A stretch of 64,000 bases of DNA, taken from Paraburkholderia tuberum STM678 (GTDB lineage Bacteria > Pseudomonadota > Gammaproteobacteria > Burkholderiales > Burkholderiaceae). The notes beneath the pieces were generated by a model that was not told the origin of the DNA, did no database searches, and saw only the letters and a list, made by a program, of their open reading frames with translations. The first letter of the stretch is position 1, and each line of letters begins with the position of its first letter. The stretch is taken from NCBI RefSeq assembly GCF_902833905.1, contig NZ_CADFGP010000039.1, positions 1-64,000 on the forward strand, in the 5' to 3' direction. A program made the translations under genes and the position numbers. Shown here in pieces: positions 44,021 through 53,489 of the stretch.

Positions 44021-44857
44021 ATGCGGGGTACCTTGATCGCTGTTGCGACTGTCGCGGTTCTTGCCGGATGTTCCACATACGACAGCCTGACCCAGCGCAT
44101 TGCCCAACGCATTACGCCGTATCGGATTACGGTTGTGCAAGGTAATTTTGTGTCGCAGGAAATGGCCGACCAGATGAAGGTCGGCATGACGCGCGCGCAG
44201 GTGCGTCAGTTGCTCGGCACGCCGCTGCTGACCGACATGTTCCACGCGAATCGCTGGGATTACGTGTTCTATTTCAAGCGCGGCTCGACGTCGATCGTGC
44301 AGCAGCGTGACTTCGTCGTGTACTTCTCCGGCGACCTCGTGACCCACTGGACGGGCGGCGAGGATCTGCCGACCAATCTCGAATTGCTGGCCGAAATCGA
44401 CGGTGATCGCCGTGGCCGCCGCCCGAACGCGACGCCGCCGCGCGCGACGAGCGCGGCCGAGGCCGCCAACGCCGTGGCAGCCAGCGACGCAGCGGCCGCC
44501 GCCGCGGCACCGGCTACCGTGGATACGACGCGCTCGCCGTCGGTCGAAGGCGCCCAGCAGGCCGCCACGCCGTCCATGGACGCCAACGCGGAAGCCGCTC
44601 AGGCGGCCAATCGCGCAACGAGCGCGGTGCCCACGCCGAGCCGCGCGCCGTCCGTGCGGTCGGCCGTGCCGCGAGCGAACGCTGGCGGGATCCCGACGCA
44701 AGGCCCGACGTCCGGCGGTCAGCCGCAGTTCCAGTTCAAGCGTCCGCCGCCGCCCGCTCAGGAGAACGAAAGCAACCCGGTCGGCCCGACGGGCTCGCAA
44801 AGCAGCGGCAGCCCGACCCTGAACACTTCGCCGGCGACGCCGGGAACGAGCAACTGA
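44021..44857 (+). CDS. bamE: Outer membrane protein assembly factor BamE with long C-terminal extension
   Basis: A 278-residue lipoprotein. The signal peptide ends AVLAGCS with acylated C17. Residues about 30-120 are the SmpA/OmlA domain: GNFVSQEMADQMKVGMTR, VRQLLGTPLLTD and WDYVFYFKRG. It is a non-essential lipoprotein of the BAM complex that folds beta-barrels into the outer membrane. The remaining 150 residues are an Ala/Pro/Ser/Thr-rich, probably disordered tail absent from E. coli BamE (113 residues). I take ATG at 44021, with GGGGGAG upstream and an ideal lipoprotein leader; ATG at 43982 is also in frame. Confidence 0.92.
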   Translation: MRGTLIAVATVAVLAGCSTYDSLTQRIAQRITPYRITVVQGNFVSQEMADQMKVGMTRAQVRQLLGTPLLTDMFHANRWDYVFYFKRGSTSIVQQRDFVVYFSGDLVTHWTGGEDLPTNLELLAEIDGDRRGRRPNATPPRATSAAEAANAVAASDAAAAAAAPATVDTTRSPSVEGAQQAATPSMDANAEAAQAANRATSAVPTPSRAPSVRSAVPRANAGGIPTQGPTSGGQPQFQFKRPPPPAQENESNPVGPTGSQSSGSPTLNTSPATPGTSN

Positions 44858-45187
44858 TTTGCTCGTCGGTGTTGTGAGGCGGGCTGCGCGCCACATGTGC
44901 GGCGCCCGCCAGATGTGTGTTTGTCCGGCACCAGGCGAGGTCGGAAATGCGCCGCTTTGGCCGCATGAATGTGTTGCCGCGGTTGCCGCGGCAGTGGGTC
45001 GCCGCAGCGGGCCGTATCGGTCAGTCACCTGAGCGAGCCGTCCCGGTTGGCCGCCCGCATTGGCTCCAGCAGCGAGCCGGGTGACTTTGCTCCCTGCCGC
45101 CGTGTGTCCCTATATCGACCGGGCGCATTCGCCGGGCCGCGTTTGCCGGGCTCCATACCGGTTGACTCTTTTCGAATCCTCATCGTC
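44858..45187. other. Intergenic region bamE to dapB (330 bp)
   Basis: No gene is supported. A stem GGCGGGC (44878-44884)/GCCCGCC (44904-44910) with only a weak T-rich sequence after it may end the bamE transcript. No clear promoter pair was seen for dapB; TTGACT occurs at 45161-45166, too close to the start codon to act as its -35 with a useful leader. Confidence 0.5.
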
Positions 45188-45985
45188 ATGAAAATTGCCA
45201 TTGCAGGCGCATCGGGCCGGATGGGCCGCATGCTCATCGAAACCGTCCTCAACGATGCCGACGCGACGCTGTCCGGCGCGCTCTGCCGCACGGGCGCTGC
45301 GCAGCTTGGCCAGGACGCCGGGGCGTTCCTCGGCAAAGAGACCGGCGTGCTGCTGTCCGACGACATCGAGCGTGTGTTCGCCGAATCCGACTACCTGATC
45401 GACTTCACGCGTCCCGACGCGACGCTCGCGCATCTCGAAGCCGCGCAGCGCCACGACGTGAAAATGGTGATCGGCACGACCGGCTTCGACAACGGGCAAA
45501 AAGCGCAGTTGCGCGCGGCGGCGCAGAGGATCGGCGTCGTGTTCGCGTCGAACATGAGCGTCGGCGTGAACGTCACGCTGAAGCTGCTCGAATACGCGGC
45601 GCGGCACTTCTCGACCGGCTACGACATCGAGATCATCGAGGCGCATCATCGTCACAAGGTCGACGCGCCGTCCGGCACCGCGCTGACGATGGGCGAAGTG
45701 ATCGCCAACGCGCTCGGCCGCAACCTCGACGACTGCGCGATCTACGGCCGCGAAGGCGTGACCGGCGAGCGCGATCCGTCGACGATCGGCTTCTCGGCGA
45801 TTCGCGGCGGCGATATCGTCGGCGATCATACGGTGCTGTTCGCGGGCATCGGCGAGCGCATCGAGATCACGCACAAATCGGCAAGCCGCCTGTCATATGC
45901 ACAAGGCGCGCTTCGTGCTGTACGCTTCCTCGAAGGCCACGACAACGGCTTCTTCGACATGCAGGACGTGCTCGGCCTGCGTTGA
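45188..45985 (+). CDS. dapB: 4-hydroxy-tetrahydrodipicolinate reductase
   Basis: A 265-residue enzyme of lysine and meso-diaminopimelate synthesis. The nucleotide loop GASGRMGRM is near residue 8, the catalytic and substrate-binding EAHHRHKVDAPSGTAL segment is intact, and the protein ends FFDMQDVLGL as expected. ATG at 45188 follows the MKIAIAG family start. Confidence 0.96.
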   Translation: MKIAIAGASGRMGRMLIETVLNDADATLSGALCRTGAAQLGQDAGAFLGKETGVLLSDDIERVFAESDYLIDFTRPDATLAHLEAAQRHDVKMVIGTTGFDNGQKAQLRAAAQRIGVVFASNMSVGVNVTLKLLEYAARHFSTGYDIEIIEAHHRHKVDAPSGTALTMGEVIANALGRNLDDCAIYGREGVTGERDPSTIGFSAIRGGDIVGDHTVLFAGIGERIEITHKSASRLSYAQGALRAVRFLEGHDNGFFDMQDVLGLR

Positions 45986-46063
45986 GCGAAGCCCGTTGCG
46001 CAGAGGCGGAGTAGCGCATCCCGAGTGCGCCCTCCCGAAGTCACTTTCCCAAGGCGAGGTCAG

Positions 46064-46783
46064 ATGGCAGGCAGCAGCGGCATCATCCATTACCTGCAAA
46101 CGAGCGACGCAATCACGCATGGCGTCGCCTATGTGCTGCTGGCCATGTCGATTGCGAGCTGGTGTTTTCTGATCGTCAAGAGCTGGATTCTGACGCGCGC
46201 GAAACACCAGGCCGACCGGGCGATCGCGCGCTTCTGGCAGGCGCCGACGCTCGCCGAAGGCGTCGCCATCCTGCGCCGCACTGATCGTGAGCGCGTGTTC
46301 GCGCCGCTCGCCGAAGCGGCGCTGAATGCGGCCGAGGTCGACATTCCGGGCGCGCTGCTCGCGCGCGTCGAGCGCAGCGAACGGGTGCTGCGCGCGCTGC
46401 GCCAGGCGCTCAATGCGTCGCAGCGGCGGCTCGAGTTCGGTCAGGTACTGCTTGCGTCGGTTGGCAGCACCGCGCCGTTCGTCGGTCTGCTCGGCACCGT
46501 ATGGGGTATCTATCACGCGCTCGGCAGCATCGCGGCGAGCGGGCAGGCGCAGATCGAGAACGTCGCGGGACCGGTGGGCGAGGCGCTGATCATGACCGCG
46601 TTCGGTCTGGTGGTGGCGATTCCGGCGGTGCTCGCGTACAACGTGCTGGGCCGCCTCGTGCGGCAGTTGTCCGAGGAGTTGGACGGCTTCGCGCACGATC
46701 TGCATGCGTACGTGTGCTCCCCAACCGAGCACGCGCCGACGCCTCCGCGCGCGCAGCAGGCGGCGCGCGAGGCGCACCGCTGA
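46064..46783 (+). CDS. exbB: MotA/TolQ/ExbB proton channel family protein
   Basis: A 239-residue inner-membrane protein with three predicted helices: one near 20-40 and two in the C-terminal half around 135-185. The segment VGSTAPFVGLLGTVWGIYHAL carries the conserved proton-path Thr/Gly residues of ExbB/TolQ. With ExbD it uses proton motive force to energise TonB. Its ATG has AAGGCGAGG upstream. The exbD gene follows after 91 bp; fur is close by on the chromosome but no Fur box was recognised. Confidence 0.92.
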   Translation: MAGSSGIIHYLQTSDAITHGVAYVLLAMSIASWCFLIVKSWILTRAKHQADRAIARFWQAPTLAEGVAILRRTDRERVFAPLAEAALNAAEVDIPGALLARVERSERVLRALRQALNASQRRLEFGQVLLASVGSTAPFVGLLGTVWGIYHALGSIAASGQAQIENVAGPVGEALIMTAFGLVVAIPAVLAYNVLGRLVRQLSEELDGFAHDLHAYVCSPTEHAPTPPRAQQAAREAHR

Positions 46784-46874
46784 CTCGTTACGCGCGGCGG
46801 GCTCGGCACATCGCGACCTTCCTCGCACGACACACCGCCCATCGCACGGGCAAGCTCAGACGCAAGGAGGCGAC

Positions 46875-47306
46875 ATGGCATTCGGCGGACTCGAGAAGAA
46901 GCAGACGGCCGCGCCGATGGCCGAGATCAACATGACGCCGCTGATCGACGTGATGCTGGTGCTGCTGGTGATTTTCATCATCACCGCGCCGCTGTTCTCG
47001 CACGCGATCCGGCTCGATCTGCCGAAGGTCGCGGCGGCGCCCGCGCGCCAGACCCCGCAAACCATCTCCCTTTCGATCGACGGCGCCGGCAAGCTCTACT
47101 GGAACGGCAAGCCGATCACGCTCGCGCAGATGCGCGCGCAGTTCGCCGAGGCCGGCAAGCGGGCGGACCAGCCGGACCTCCAGTTGCGCGCGGAGCGCTC
47201 GACGCGCTACGAAGTGATTGCGCAGGTGATGGGCGCCGCGCAGCAGGCGGGGCTCGAGCGGATCGGCTTCGTGACGGACCCGCCGCCGCCCGCCGCGCAG
47301 CACTGA
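46875..47306 (+). CDS. exbD: ExbD/TolR family biopolymer transport protein
   Basis: A 143-residue protein with one N-terminal helix (about 22-42) and a periplasmic domain. The essential Asp is D25 in the INMTPLIDVMLVLLVIF segment. It works with ExbB to couple proton flow to TonB-dependent uptake. ATG at 46875 has AAGGAGG upstream and matches the family start; the frame is open to 46704. The C-terminus is Pro-rich. Confidence 0.93.
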   Translation: MAFGGLEKKQTAAPMAEINMTPLIDVMLVLLVIFIITAPLFSHAIRLDLPKVAAAPARQTPQTISLSIDGAGKLYWNGKPITLAQMRAQFAEAGKRADQPDLQLRAERSTRYEVIAQVMGAAQQAGLERIGFVTDPPPPAAQH

Positions 47307-47389
47307 GCGCCACCGGGTGCGCACCGCGTTCACGAATCCGGCATACCCAGTCCCGCACCACGCCGCGCGGCGCACCCGTCCGCGAACGG

Positions 47390-47395
47390 TATAAT
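47390..47395 (+). promoter_or_regulatory. Consensus -10 box upstream of leuS
   Basis: A perfect TATAAT, rare in this GC-rich sequence. No good -35 lies 16-18 bp upstream. Transcription would start near 47402, giving a leader of about 89 nt with a small CCCC/GGGG hairpin. Confidence 0.45.
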
Positions 47396-47490
47396 CAGCC
47401 CTTTCCCCGCCGAAGGGGACACGACGCAACGACATTCTGCAGAGCACCGGGCCGGTGCGAAAGCACCGAACCTGGCGATCCCATCACACC

Positions 47491-50082
47491 ATGCACGAAA
47501 AATACGTTCCCTCCGACGTCGAAGCCGCCGCGCAAGGGCAATGGCGCGCGATCGACGCCTACAAGACGACGGAAACCACCGACAAGCCCAAGTTCTACTG
47601 CGTCTCGATGCTGCCGTATCCGTCGGGCAAGCTGCACATGGGGCACGTGCGCAACTACACGATCAACGACGTGATGTACCGCTATCTGCGGATGAACGGC
47701 TACAACGTGCTGATGCCGATGGGTTGGGACGCCTTCGGCATGCCGGCGGAGAACGCCGCGATGGCCAACAACGTGCCGCCCGCGCAGTGGACCTACGACA
47801 ACATCGCTTACATGAAGAAGCAGATGCAGTCGATGGGCCTCGCGATCGACTGGTCGCGCGAAGTCGCGACCTGCAGCCCTGACTACTACAAGTGGAACCA
47901 GTGGCTGTTCCTGAAGATGCTCGAAAAGGGCATCGCGTACAAGAAAACCGGCACCGTGAACTGGGACCCGGTCGACCAGACCGTGCTCGCGAACGAGCAG
48001 GTGATCGACGGGCGCGGCTGGCGCTCGGGCGCGCTCGTCGAAAAGCGCGAAATCCCGATGTACTACATGCGCATCACGCAGTACGCGGATGAACTGCTGA
48101 ACGATCTCGAAGGCCTCGGCTGGCCCGAGCGCGTGAAGATCATGCAGCAGAACTGGATCGGCAAGAGCTTCGGCGTGAACTTCGGCTTCCCGTATGAAAT
48201 CGACGGCGAACAGAAGCTGCTGCGCGTGTTCACTACGCGCGCCGACACGATCATGGGCGTCACGTTCTGCGCGATCGCCGCCGAGCATCCGCTCGCCACG
48301 CGTCTCGCGCAAGACAAGCCGGAACTGCAGCCGTTCATCGACGAATGCAAGCGCGGCGGCGTCGCCGAAGCCGACGTCGCGACGATGGAAAAGAAAGGCA
48401 TGGCCACCGGCTTCTACGTCACGCATCCGCTGACGCAGGCGAAGGTCGAGGTGTGGATCGGCAACTACGTGCTGATGACTTACGGCGAAGGCGCGGTGAT
48501 GGGCGTGCCGGCGCACGACGAGCGCGACTTCGCGTTCGTGAAGAAGTACGGTCTGCCGGTAAAGCAGGTCGTCGCGGTCGAGGGCAAGGAATTCTCGACC
48601 GAAGCGTGGGCGGAGTGGTACGGCGAGAAGACCGGCACGCTGGTGAACAGCGGCAAGTACGACGGCCTCGCCTACGACGAAGCCGTAGACCGCATCGCCG
48701 CCGATCTCAAGGAACTGGGCCTCGGCGACAAGCAGATCACGTGGCGTCTGCGTGACTGGGGCGTGTCGCGCCAGCGTTACTGGGGCACGCCGATCCCGAT
48801 CATCCACTGCCCGAAGTGCGGCGACGTGCCGGTGCCGGAAAAAGACCTGCCGGTCGTGCTGCCGGAAGACCTGGTGCCGGACGGCACGGGCAATCCGCTC
48901 GCGAAGTCCGAAGCGTTCCTGAACTGCACGTGCCCGAGCTGCGGCGGCGCGGCAAAGCGCGAAACCGACACGATGGACACCTTCGTCGATTCGTCGTGGT
49001 ACTTCTACCGCTACGCGTCGCCGGATGCGAAGACGATGGTCGACGAGCGCACCGACTACTGGGCGCCGATGGATCAATACATCGGCGGTATCGAACACGC
49101 GATCCTGCACCTGCTGTACTCGCGTTTCTGGGCGAAGGTGATGCGCGACCTCGGTCTCGTGAAGTTCGGCGAGCCGGCGAAGAACCTGCTCACGCAGGGC
49201 ATGGTGCTCAACGAAACCTATTACCGCGAAAACGAAGCGGGCAAGAAGACCTGGTACAACCCGGCGGAAGTGACCGTGTCGTTCGACGACAAGGGCCGCC
49301 CGGTCGGCGCGGTGCTGAACGCTGACGGCCAGCCGGTCGTGCTCGGCGGCATCGAAAAGATGTCGAAGTCGAAGAACAACGGCGTCGACCCGCAGATGCT
49401 GATCGATCAGCACGGCGCGGACACCGCGCGTCTGTTCGTGATGTTCGCGGCGCCGCCCGAGCAGCAGCTCGAGTGGTCGGGTTCGGGCGTCGAAGGCGCG
49501 AGCCGCTTCCTGCGTCGCGTGTGGAACTTCGGCTATTCGAACGAAGCCGCGCTGCGCGCGGGCGGCCAGTTGGACGCCGCACGATTCAACGACGCCGACA
49601 AGGCGCTGCGTCGTGAGATCTATAGCGTGCTGAAGCAGGCCGATTTCGACTATCAGCGTCTTCAGTACAACACGGTGGTATCGGCCGCGATGAAGATGCT
49701 CAACGCGCTCGACGGCGCGAAGGGCGCGCAGACCGCCGTGCTGCGTGAAACCTACGGTGTGATGCTGCGCGTGCTGTACCCGGTCGTGCCGCACCTGACG
49801 TTCCAGCTGTGGCAGGAGCTCGGCTATGCCGACGAATTCGGCCCACTGCTCGACGCGCCGTGGCCGAAGGTCGACGAGAAGGCGCTCGAACAGGCCGAGA
49901 TCGAACTCGTGCTGCAGGTGAACGGTAAGGTGCGCGGCGCGATCACGGTCGCGAAGGACGCGTCGCGCGAAGCGATCGAGCAGCTCTCGGCCGAGCACGC
50001 AATGGTCGTGAAGTTCAGCGAAGGCAAGGCGCCTAAGAAGATCATCGTGGTGCCGGGCCGCCTCGTGAACGTGGTCGTTTGA
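47491..50082 (+). CDS. leuS: Leucyl-tRNA synthetase
   Basis: An 863-residue class I aminoacyl-tRNA synthetase, full length. The HIGH-type motif is HMGH at 49-52 (YPSGKLHMGHVRN), the editing domain is inserted between about 220 and 420 (TRADTIMGVTF, DERDFAF), and KMSKS is at 623-627. It charges tRNA-Leu. ATG at 47491 fits the family. lptE and holA follow, the conserved leuS-lptE-holA order. Confidence 0.97.
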   Translation: MHEKYVPSDVEAAAQGQWRAIDAYKTTETTDKPKFYCVSMLPYPSGKLHMGHVRNYTINDVMYRYLRMNGYNVLMPMGWDAFGMPAENAAMANNVPPAQWTYDNIAYMKKQMQSMGLAIDWSREVATCSPDYYKWNQWLFLKMLEKGIAYKKTGTVNWDPVDQTVLANEQVIDGRGWRSGALVEKREIPMYYMRITQYADELLNDLEGLGWPERVKIMQQNWIGKSFGVNFGFPYEIDGEQKLLRVFTTRADTIMGVTFCAIAAEHPLATRLAQDKPELQPFIDECKRGGVAEADVATMEKKGMATGFYVTHPLTQAKVEVWIGNYVLMTYGEGAVMGVPAHDERDFAFVKKYGLPVKQVVAVEGKEFSTEAWAEWYGEKTGTLVNSGKYDGLAYDEAVDRIAADLKELGLGDKQITWRLRDWGVSRQRYWGTPIPIIHCPKCGDVPVPEKDLPVVLPEDLVPDGTGNPLAKSEAFLNCTCPSCGGAAKRETDTMDTFVDSSWYFYRYASPDAKTMVDERTDYWAPMDQYIGGIEHAILHLLYSRFWAKVMRDLGLVKFGEPAKNLLTQGMVLNETYYRENEAGKKTWYNPAEVTVSFDDKGRPVGAVLNADGQPVVLGGIEKMSKSKNNGVDPQMLIDQHGADTARLFVMFAAPPEQQLEWSGSGVEGASRFLRRVWNFGYSNEAALRAGGQLDAARFNDADKALRREIYSVLKQADFDYQRLQYNTVVSAAMKMLNALDGAKGAQTAVLRETYGVMLRVLYPVVPHLTFQLWQELGYADEFGPLLDAPWPKVDEKALEQAEIELVLQVNGKVRGAITVAKDASREAIEQLSAEHAMVVKFSEGKAPKKIIVVPGRLVNVVV

Positions 50083-50170
50083 CGTTCGAGGCCCTCATCC
50101 GGCAGACGGAGCGCCGCCCGCCCGGCGGCGTTCCTCGGCACCGCGAATCCACTGCGAACCGGGAGCGAAT

Positions 50171-50722
50171 GTGACTCGCAGATCGTTTTTGACGCTCGCT
50201 TGCAGCGTAATGATGTTGTCGGCCTGCGGCTTCCAGTTGCGCGGCCAGCAGGACTTCGCGTTCAAGCGCCTCTATGTGGCGGGCGGCTCGCCCGCGGCCA
50301 TGGCGCGCTTCACGCGCATCGTGCAGGGCGGCAGCGACACCGTGGTGGTCAGCTCGCCCGCCAATGCCGATGCGCTGCTGCAGATCACGCAGAACCGCAA
50401 CGTCAGCACGCTGACGCTGAATTCGCTGGGCGTCGTCGCCGAGTATCAGCTGAATCTGCAGATGACCTACACGCTGACCGGCAAGGACGGCACCGTGTTG
50501 ATTCCGGGCAGCGTGATCGCGCTGAACCGCGCGATGACCTATAGCGACCAGTTCTCGCAGGCGAAGGCGGCCGAGTCCGACATCCTGTTCGCCGACATGG
50601 AAAACGACGCGGTCGATCAGCTCGTCCGCCGTCTCGGCGTGGTGCGCTCGCTGCATCCGACGCCGGCCGAGGCCGTGCCGGCCATCGTGCCGCGCGCACC
50701 GCTGCCGCCGCCGCCGCTGTGA
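50171..50722 (+). CDS. lptE: LPS-assembly lipoprotein LptE
   Basis: A 183-residue lipoprotein that plugs the LptD barrel and helps deliver LPS to the outer leaflet. The lipobox LSAC places the acylated Cys at residue 19, followed by GFQLRGQQDFAFKRLYV, the typical LptE start. The protein ends in a Pro-rich segment. GTG at 50171 with GGGAGC upstream is the start. It lies between leuS and holA. Confidence 0.94.
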   Translation: MTRRSFLTLACSVMMLSACGFQLRGQQDFAFKRLYVAGGSPAAMARFTRIVQGGSDTVVVSSPANADALLQITQNRNVSTLTLNSLGVVAEYQLNLQMTYTLTGKDGTVLIPGSVIALNRAMTYSDQFSQAKAAESDILFADMENDAVDQLVRRLGVVRSLHPTPAEAVPAIVPRAPLPPPPL

Positions 50723-50776
50723 GCATCGCGCCGTTCGTGATTCGTCGAATCTCATTCATCCCGTCAACCGCCAGCC

Positions 50777-51904
50777 ATGCAACTGCGACCTGACGCGCTC
50801 GAAGCGCATCTCGCCCGCGGCCTCGCCGGACTGTACGTCGTATACGGCGACGAGCATCTGCTCGCGCAGGAAGCATGCGATCGCATCCGCGCGGCGGCGC
50901 GCGCGGCCGGCTTCACCGACCGCTCGGTGTTCACGGTCGAGCGCGGTTTCGACTGGAGCTCGCTGCTCGGCGCGAGCCAGTCGATGTCGCTGTTCGGCGA
51001 CCGTCAACTGGTCGAGTTGCGCATTCCGTCGGGCAAACCCGGTAAGGAAGGCGCCGATGCGCTGAAGGTGCTCGCATCCACCGTCAACGACGACGTGCTG
51101 ACGATGATTACGCTGCCGCGCCTCGATGCGGCCACGCAAAAGTCGGCATGGTTCACCGCGCTCGCCGACGCCGGCGTCGCGCTGAAGATCGATCCGGTCG
51201 AGCGCGCGCAGCTGCCGAACTGGGTCGGGCAGCGGCTCGCGGCCCAGGGTCAGCGCGTCGCAGCCGGCGAGGAGGGGCGGCGTGCGCTCGCGTTCATCGC
51301 CGAGCGCGTCGAGGGCAATCTGCTGGCCGCGCATCAGGAAATCCAGAAGCTCGGGCTGCTGTATCCGAACGGCTCGCTGAGCTTCGATCAGGTTCAGGAC
51401 GCGGTGCTCAACGTCGCGCGCTACGACGTGTTCAAGCTCAACGAGGCGATGCTCGCGGGCGACGTCGGCCGTCTCGCGCGCATGCTCGACGGGCTGCGCG
51501 GTGAAGGCGAGGCCGCGGTGCTCGTGCTGTGGGCGGTCGTCGAAGAAGTGCGCACGCTGCTGCGGATCAAGCGCGGCGTCGCGGCCGGCAAGCCGCTCGC
51601 GATGCTCACGCGCGAGAACCGCGTGTGGGGTCCGCGCGAACGGCTGATCGGACCTGCGCTGTCGCGCGTCAGCGAAGCGGCGCTCGAGAAGGCACTCGCG
51701 CTGGCGGCGCGGCTCGACCGGCAGGTGAAGGGGCTGTCGGGCGGCACGCCGGGTAATCATCGCAACGATCCGCCGCCCGATCCGTGGGACGGCCTGTTCG
51801 AACTCGCGATGACGGTGGCGGCGCCGAAACCGTCGGCAGCTTCGCCAGTGCCGCCGCCGCGACCTAGGGTGCCAACTGCGGCGCCGGTGCGGCGGCCAGT
51901 CTGA
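50777..51904 (+). CDS. holA: DNA polymerase III, delta subunit
   Basis: A 375-residue clamp-loader subunit that opens the beta clamp. GLYVVYGDEHLLAQEACDRI is the typical N-terminus, followed by an AAA-like fold and helical collar domain (FKLNEAMLAGDV). The Pro-rich C-terminal 40 residues are an extension. It follows lptE by 54 bp. The 264 bp to proA show no feature I can support. Confidence 0.94.
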   Translation: MQLRPDALEAHLARGLAGLYVVYGDEHLLAQEACDRIRAAARAAGFTDRSVFTVERGFDWSSLLGASQSMSLFGDRQLVELRIPSGKPGKEGADALKVLASTVNDDVLTMITLPRLDAATQKSAWFTALADAGVALKIDPVERAQLPNWVGQRLAAQGQRVAAGEEGRRALAFIAERVEGNLLAAHQEIQKLGLLYPNGSLSFDQVQDAVLNVARYDVFKLNEAMLAGDVGRLARMLDGLRGEGEAAVLVLWAVVEEVRTLLRIKRGVAAGKPLAMLTRENRVWGPRERLIGPALSRVSEAALEKALALAARLDRQVKGLSGGTPGNHRNDPPPDPWDGLFELAMTVAAPKPSAASPVPPPRPRVPTAAPVRRPV

Positions 51905-52168
51905 AGCGGCACAGCTGATTCGCGCGAGCGTCGAAGCAGTGGCTGACGCGAGCAATCGTGTACCAACTGCCAGTCGTTCCACACATACAGACCAGCGTGA
52001 TTCGCGTGCCACGCGCCGAACGAAACGCATCGGCGAACCTGCGACAGCACAGTGCACCCGCCGCCCGCGTGCGAGCAAAGCCCCGGTACCCGACTTACAA
52101 TCGTTTGATCTTTCGCTAATCCTGCCCGACCACCGCATGCCAACGTGCGGGGCATCACGAGAATGACC

Positions 52169-53440
52169 ATGGATATCGACCAGTACATGACCGACCTCGG
52201 CCAACGCGCCCGTCAGGCTTCGCGCGCGATGGCGCGGGCGTCGACCGCCGCGAAGAATGCGGCGCTTGCGGCCGTTGCCGAGGCGCTCGAGCGCGATGCC
52301 GATCTGCTGAAGGCCGCCAACGCGCGCGACCTCGAACGCGCCCGCGGCAAGGGCCACGATGCCGCGTTCATCGATCGGTTGACGCTGTCCGACAAGGCGC
52401 TGAAAACGATGGTCGAAGGCCTGCGCCAGGTCGCGGCGCTGGCCGACCCGATCGGCGAGATCAGCAATCTGAAGTACCGGCCGAGCGGCATCCAGGTCGG
52501 CCAGATGCGTGTGCCGCTCGGGGTGATCGGCATCGTTTACGAATCGCGCCCGAACGTGACGATCGACGCGGCGGCGCTGTGCCTGAAGTCCGGCAACGCG
52601 ACCATTTTGCGCGGCGGCTCGGAAGCGCTCGAATGCAATACCGCGCTCGCGAAGCTGATCGGCGAGGGCCTCGAAGCGGCCGGTCTGCCGCAGGACGCGG
52701 TGCAGGTGGTCGCGACGTCGGACCGCGCGGCGGTCGGCAAGCTCATCACGATGACCGAGTACGTCGATGTGATCGTGCCGCGCGGCGGCAAGAGCCTGAT
52801 CGAGCGTTTGACGAACGAAGCGCGCGTGCCGATGATCAAGCACCTCGACGGCATCTGCCACGTTTATGTCGACGATCGCGCGGACTTGACGAAGGCGCTC
52901 AACGTTTGCGACAACGCGAAGACGCACCGCTACGGCACCTGCAACACGATGGAGACGCTGCTGGTCGCGCGCCGCATTGCGGCCGAAGTGCTGCCGCCGC
53001 TGGGCAAGCTGTATCGCGGCAAGGACGTCGAGCTGCGCGTCGATGCGGCGGCGCGCGCGGTGCTGGCCGATGCGGGCGTCGGTCCGCTCGTCGATGCGAG
53101 CGAGGAAGACTGGCGCACCGAATATCTCGCGCCGGTGCTCGCGATCAAGGTGGTCGACGGCATCGACGCGGCGATCGAGCACATCAACACGTATAGCTCC
53201 CAGCACACCGACGCGATCGTCACCGAAGACCACGACCGCGCGATGCGCTTCCTGCGCGAAGTCGATTCGGCGAGCGTGATGGTCAACGCGTCGACGCGTT
53301 TCGCGGACGGCTTCGAGTTCGGCCTCGGCGCCGAGATCGGCATTTCCAACGACAAGCTGCACGCGCGCGGCCCGGTCGGCCTCGAAGGGCTGACGTCGCT
53401 GAAATACGTCGTGCTGGGTCATGGCGAAGGCCGTCAATAA
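52169..53440 (+). CDS. proA: Glutamate-5-semialdehyde dehydrogenase (gamma-glutamyl phosphate reductase)
   Basis: A 423-residue ALDH-fold enzyme that reduces gamma-glutamyl phosphate in proline synthesis. VPLGVIGIVYESRPNVT and the catalytic cysteine segment HRYGTCNTMETLL are intact, and the NASTRFADGFEFGLG end motif is present. I use ATG at 52169 (MDIDQYM, the family start); ATG at 52163 and 52145 are in frame. Confidence 0.96.
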   Translation: MDIDQYMTDLGQRARQASRAMARASTAAKNAALAAVAEALERDADLLKAANARDLERARGKGHDAAFIDRLTLSDKALKTMVEGLRQVAALADPIGEISNLKYRPSGIQVGQMRVPLGVIGIVYESRPNVTIDAAALCLKSGNATILRGGSEALECNTALAKLIGEGLEAAGLPQDAVQVVATSDRAAVGKLITMTEYVDVIVPRGGKSLIERLTNEARVPMIKHLDGICHVYVDDRADLTKALNVCDNAKTHRYGTCNTMETLLVARRIAAEVLPPLGKLYRGKDVELRVDAAARAVLADAGVGPLVDASEEDWRTEYLAPVLAIKVVDGIDAAIEHINTYSSQHTDAIVTEDHDRAMRFLREVDSASVMVNASTRFADGFEFGLGAEIGISNDKLHARGPVGLEGLTSLKYVVLGHGEGRQ

Positions 53441-53489
53441 AGCACGAGTCGAAGCGCCACAACAACAAGGACCACAAGGACCCCCGCCG

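Noticed and set aside
47395..49998. An 867-codon minus-strand frame opposite leuS
   Set aside because: Antisense shadow of leuS, rich in Arg/His/Val with no recognisable family.
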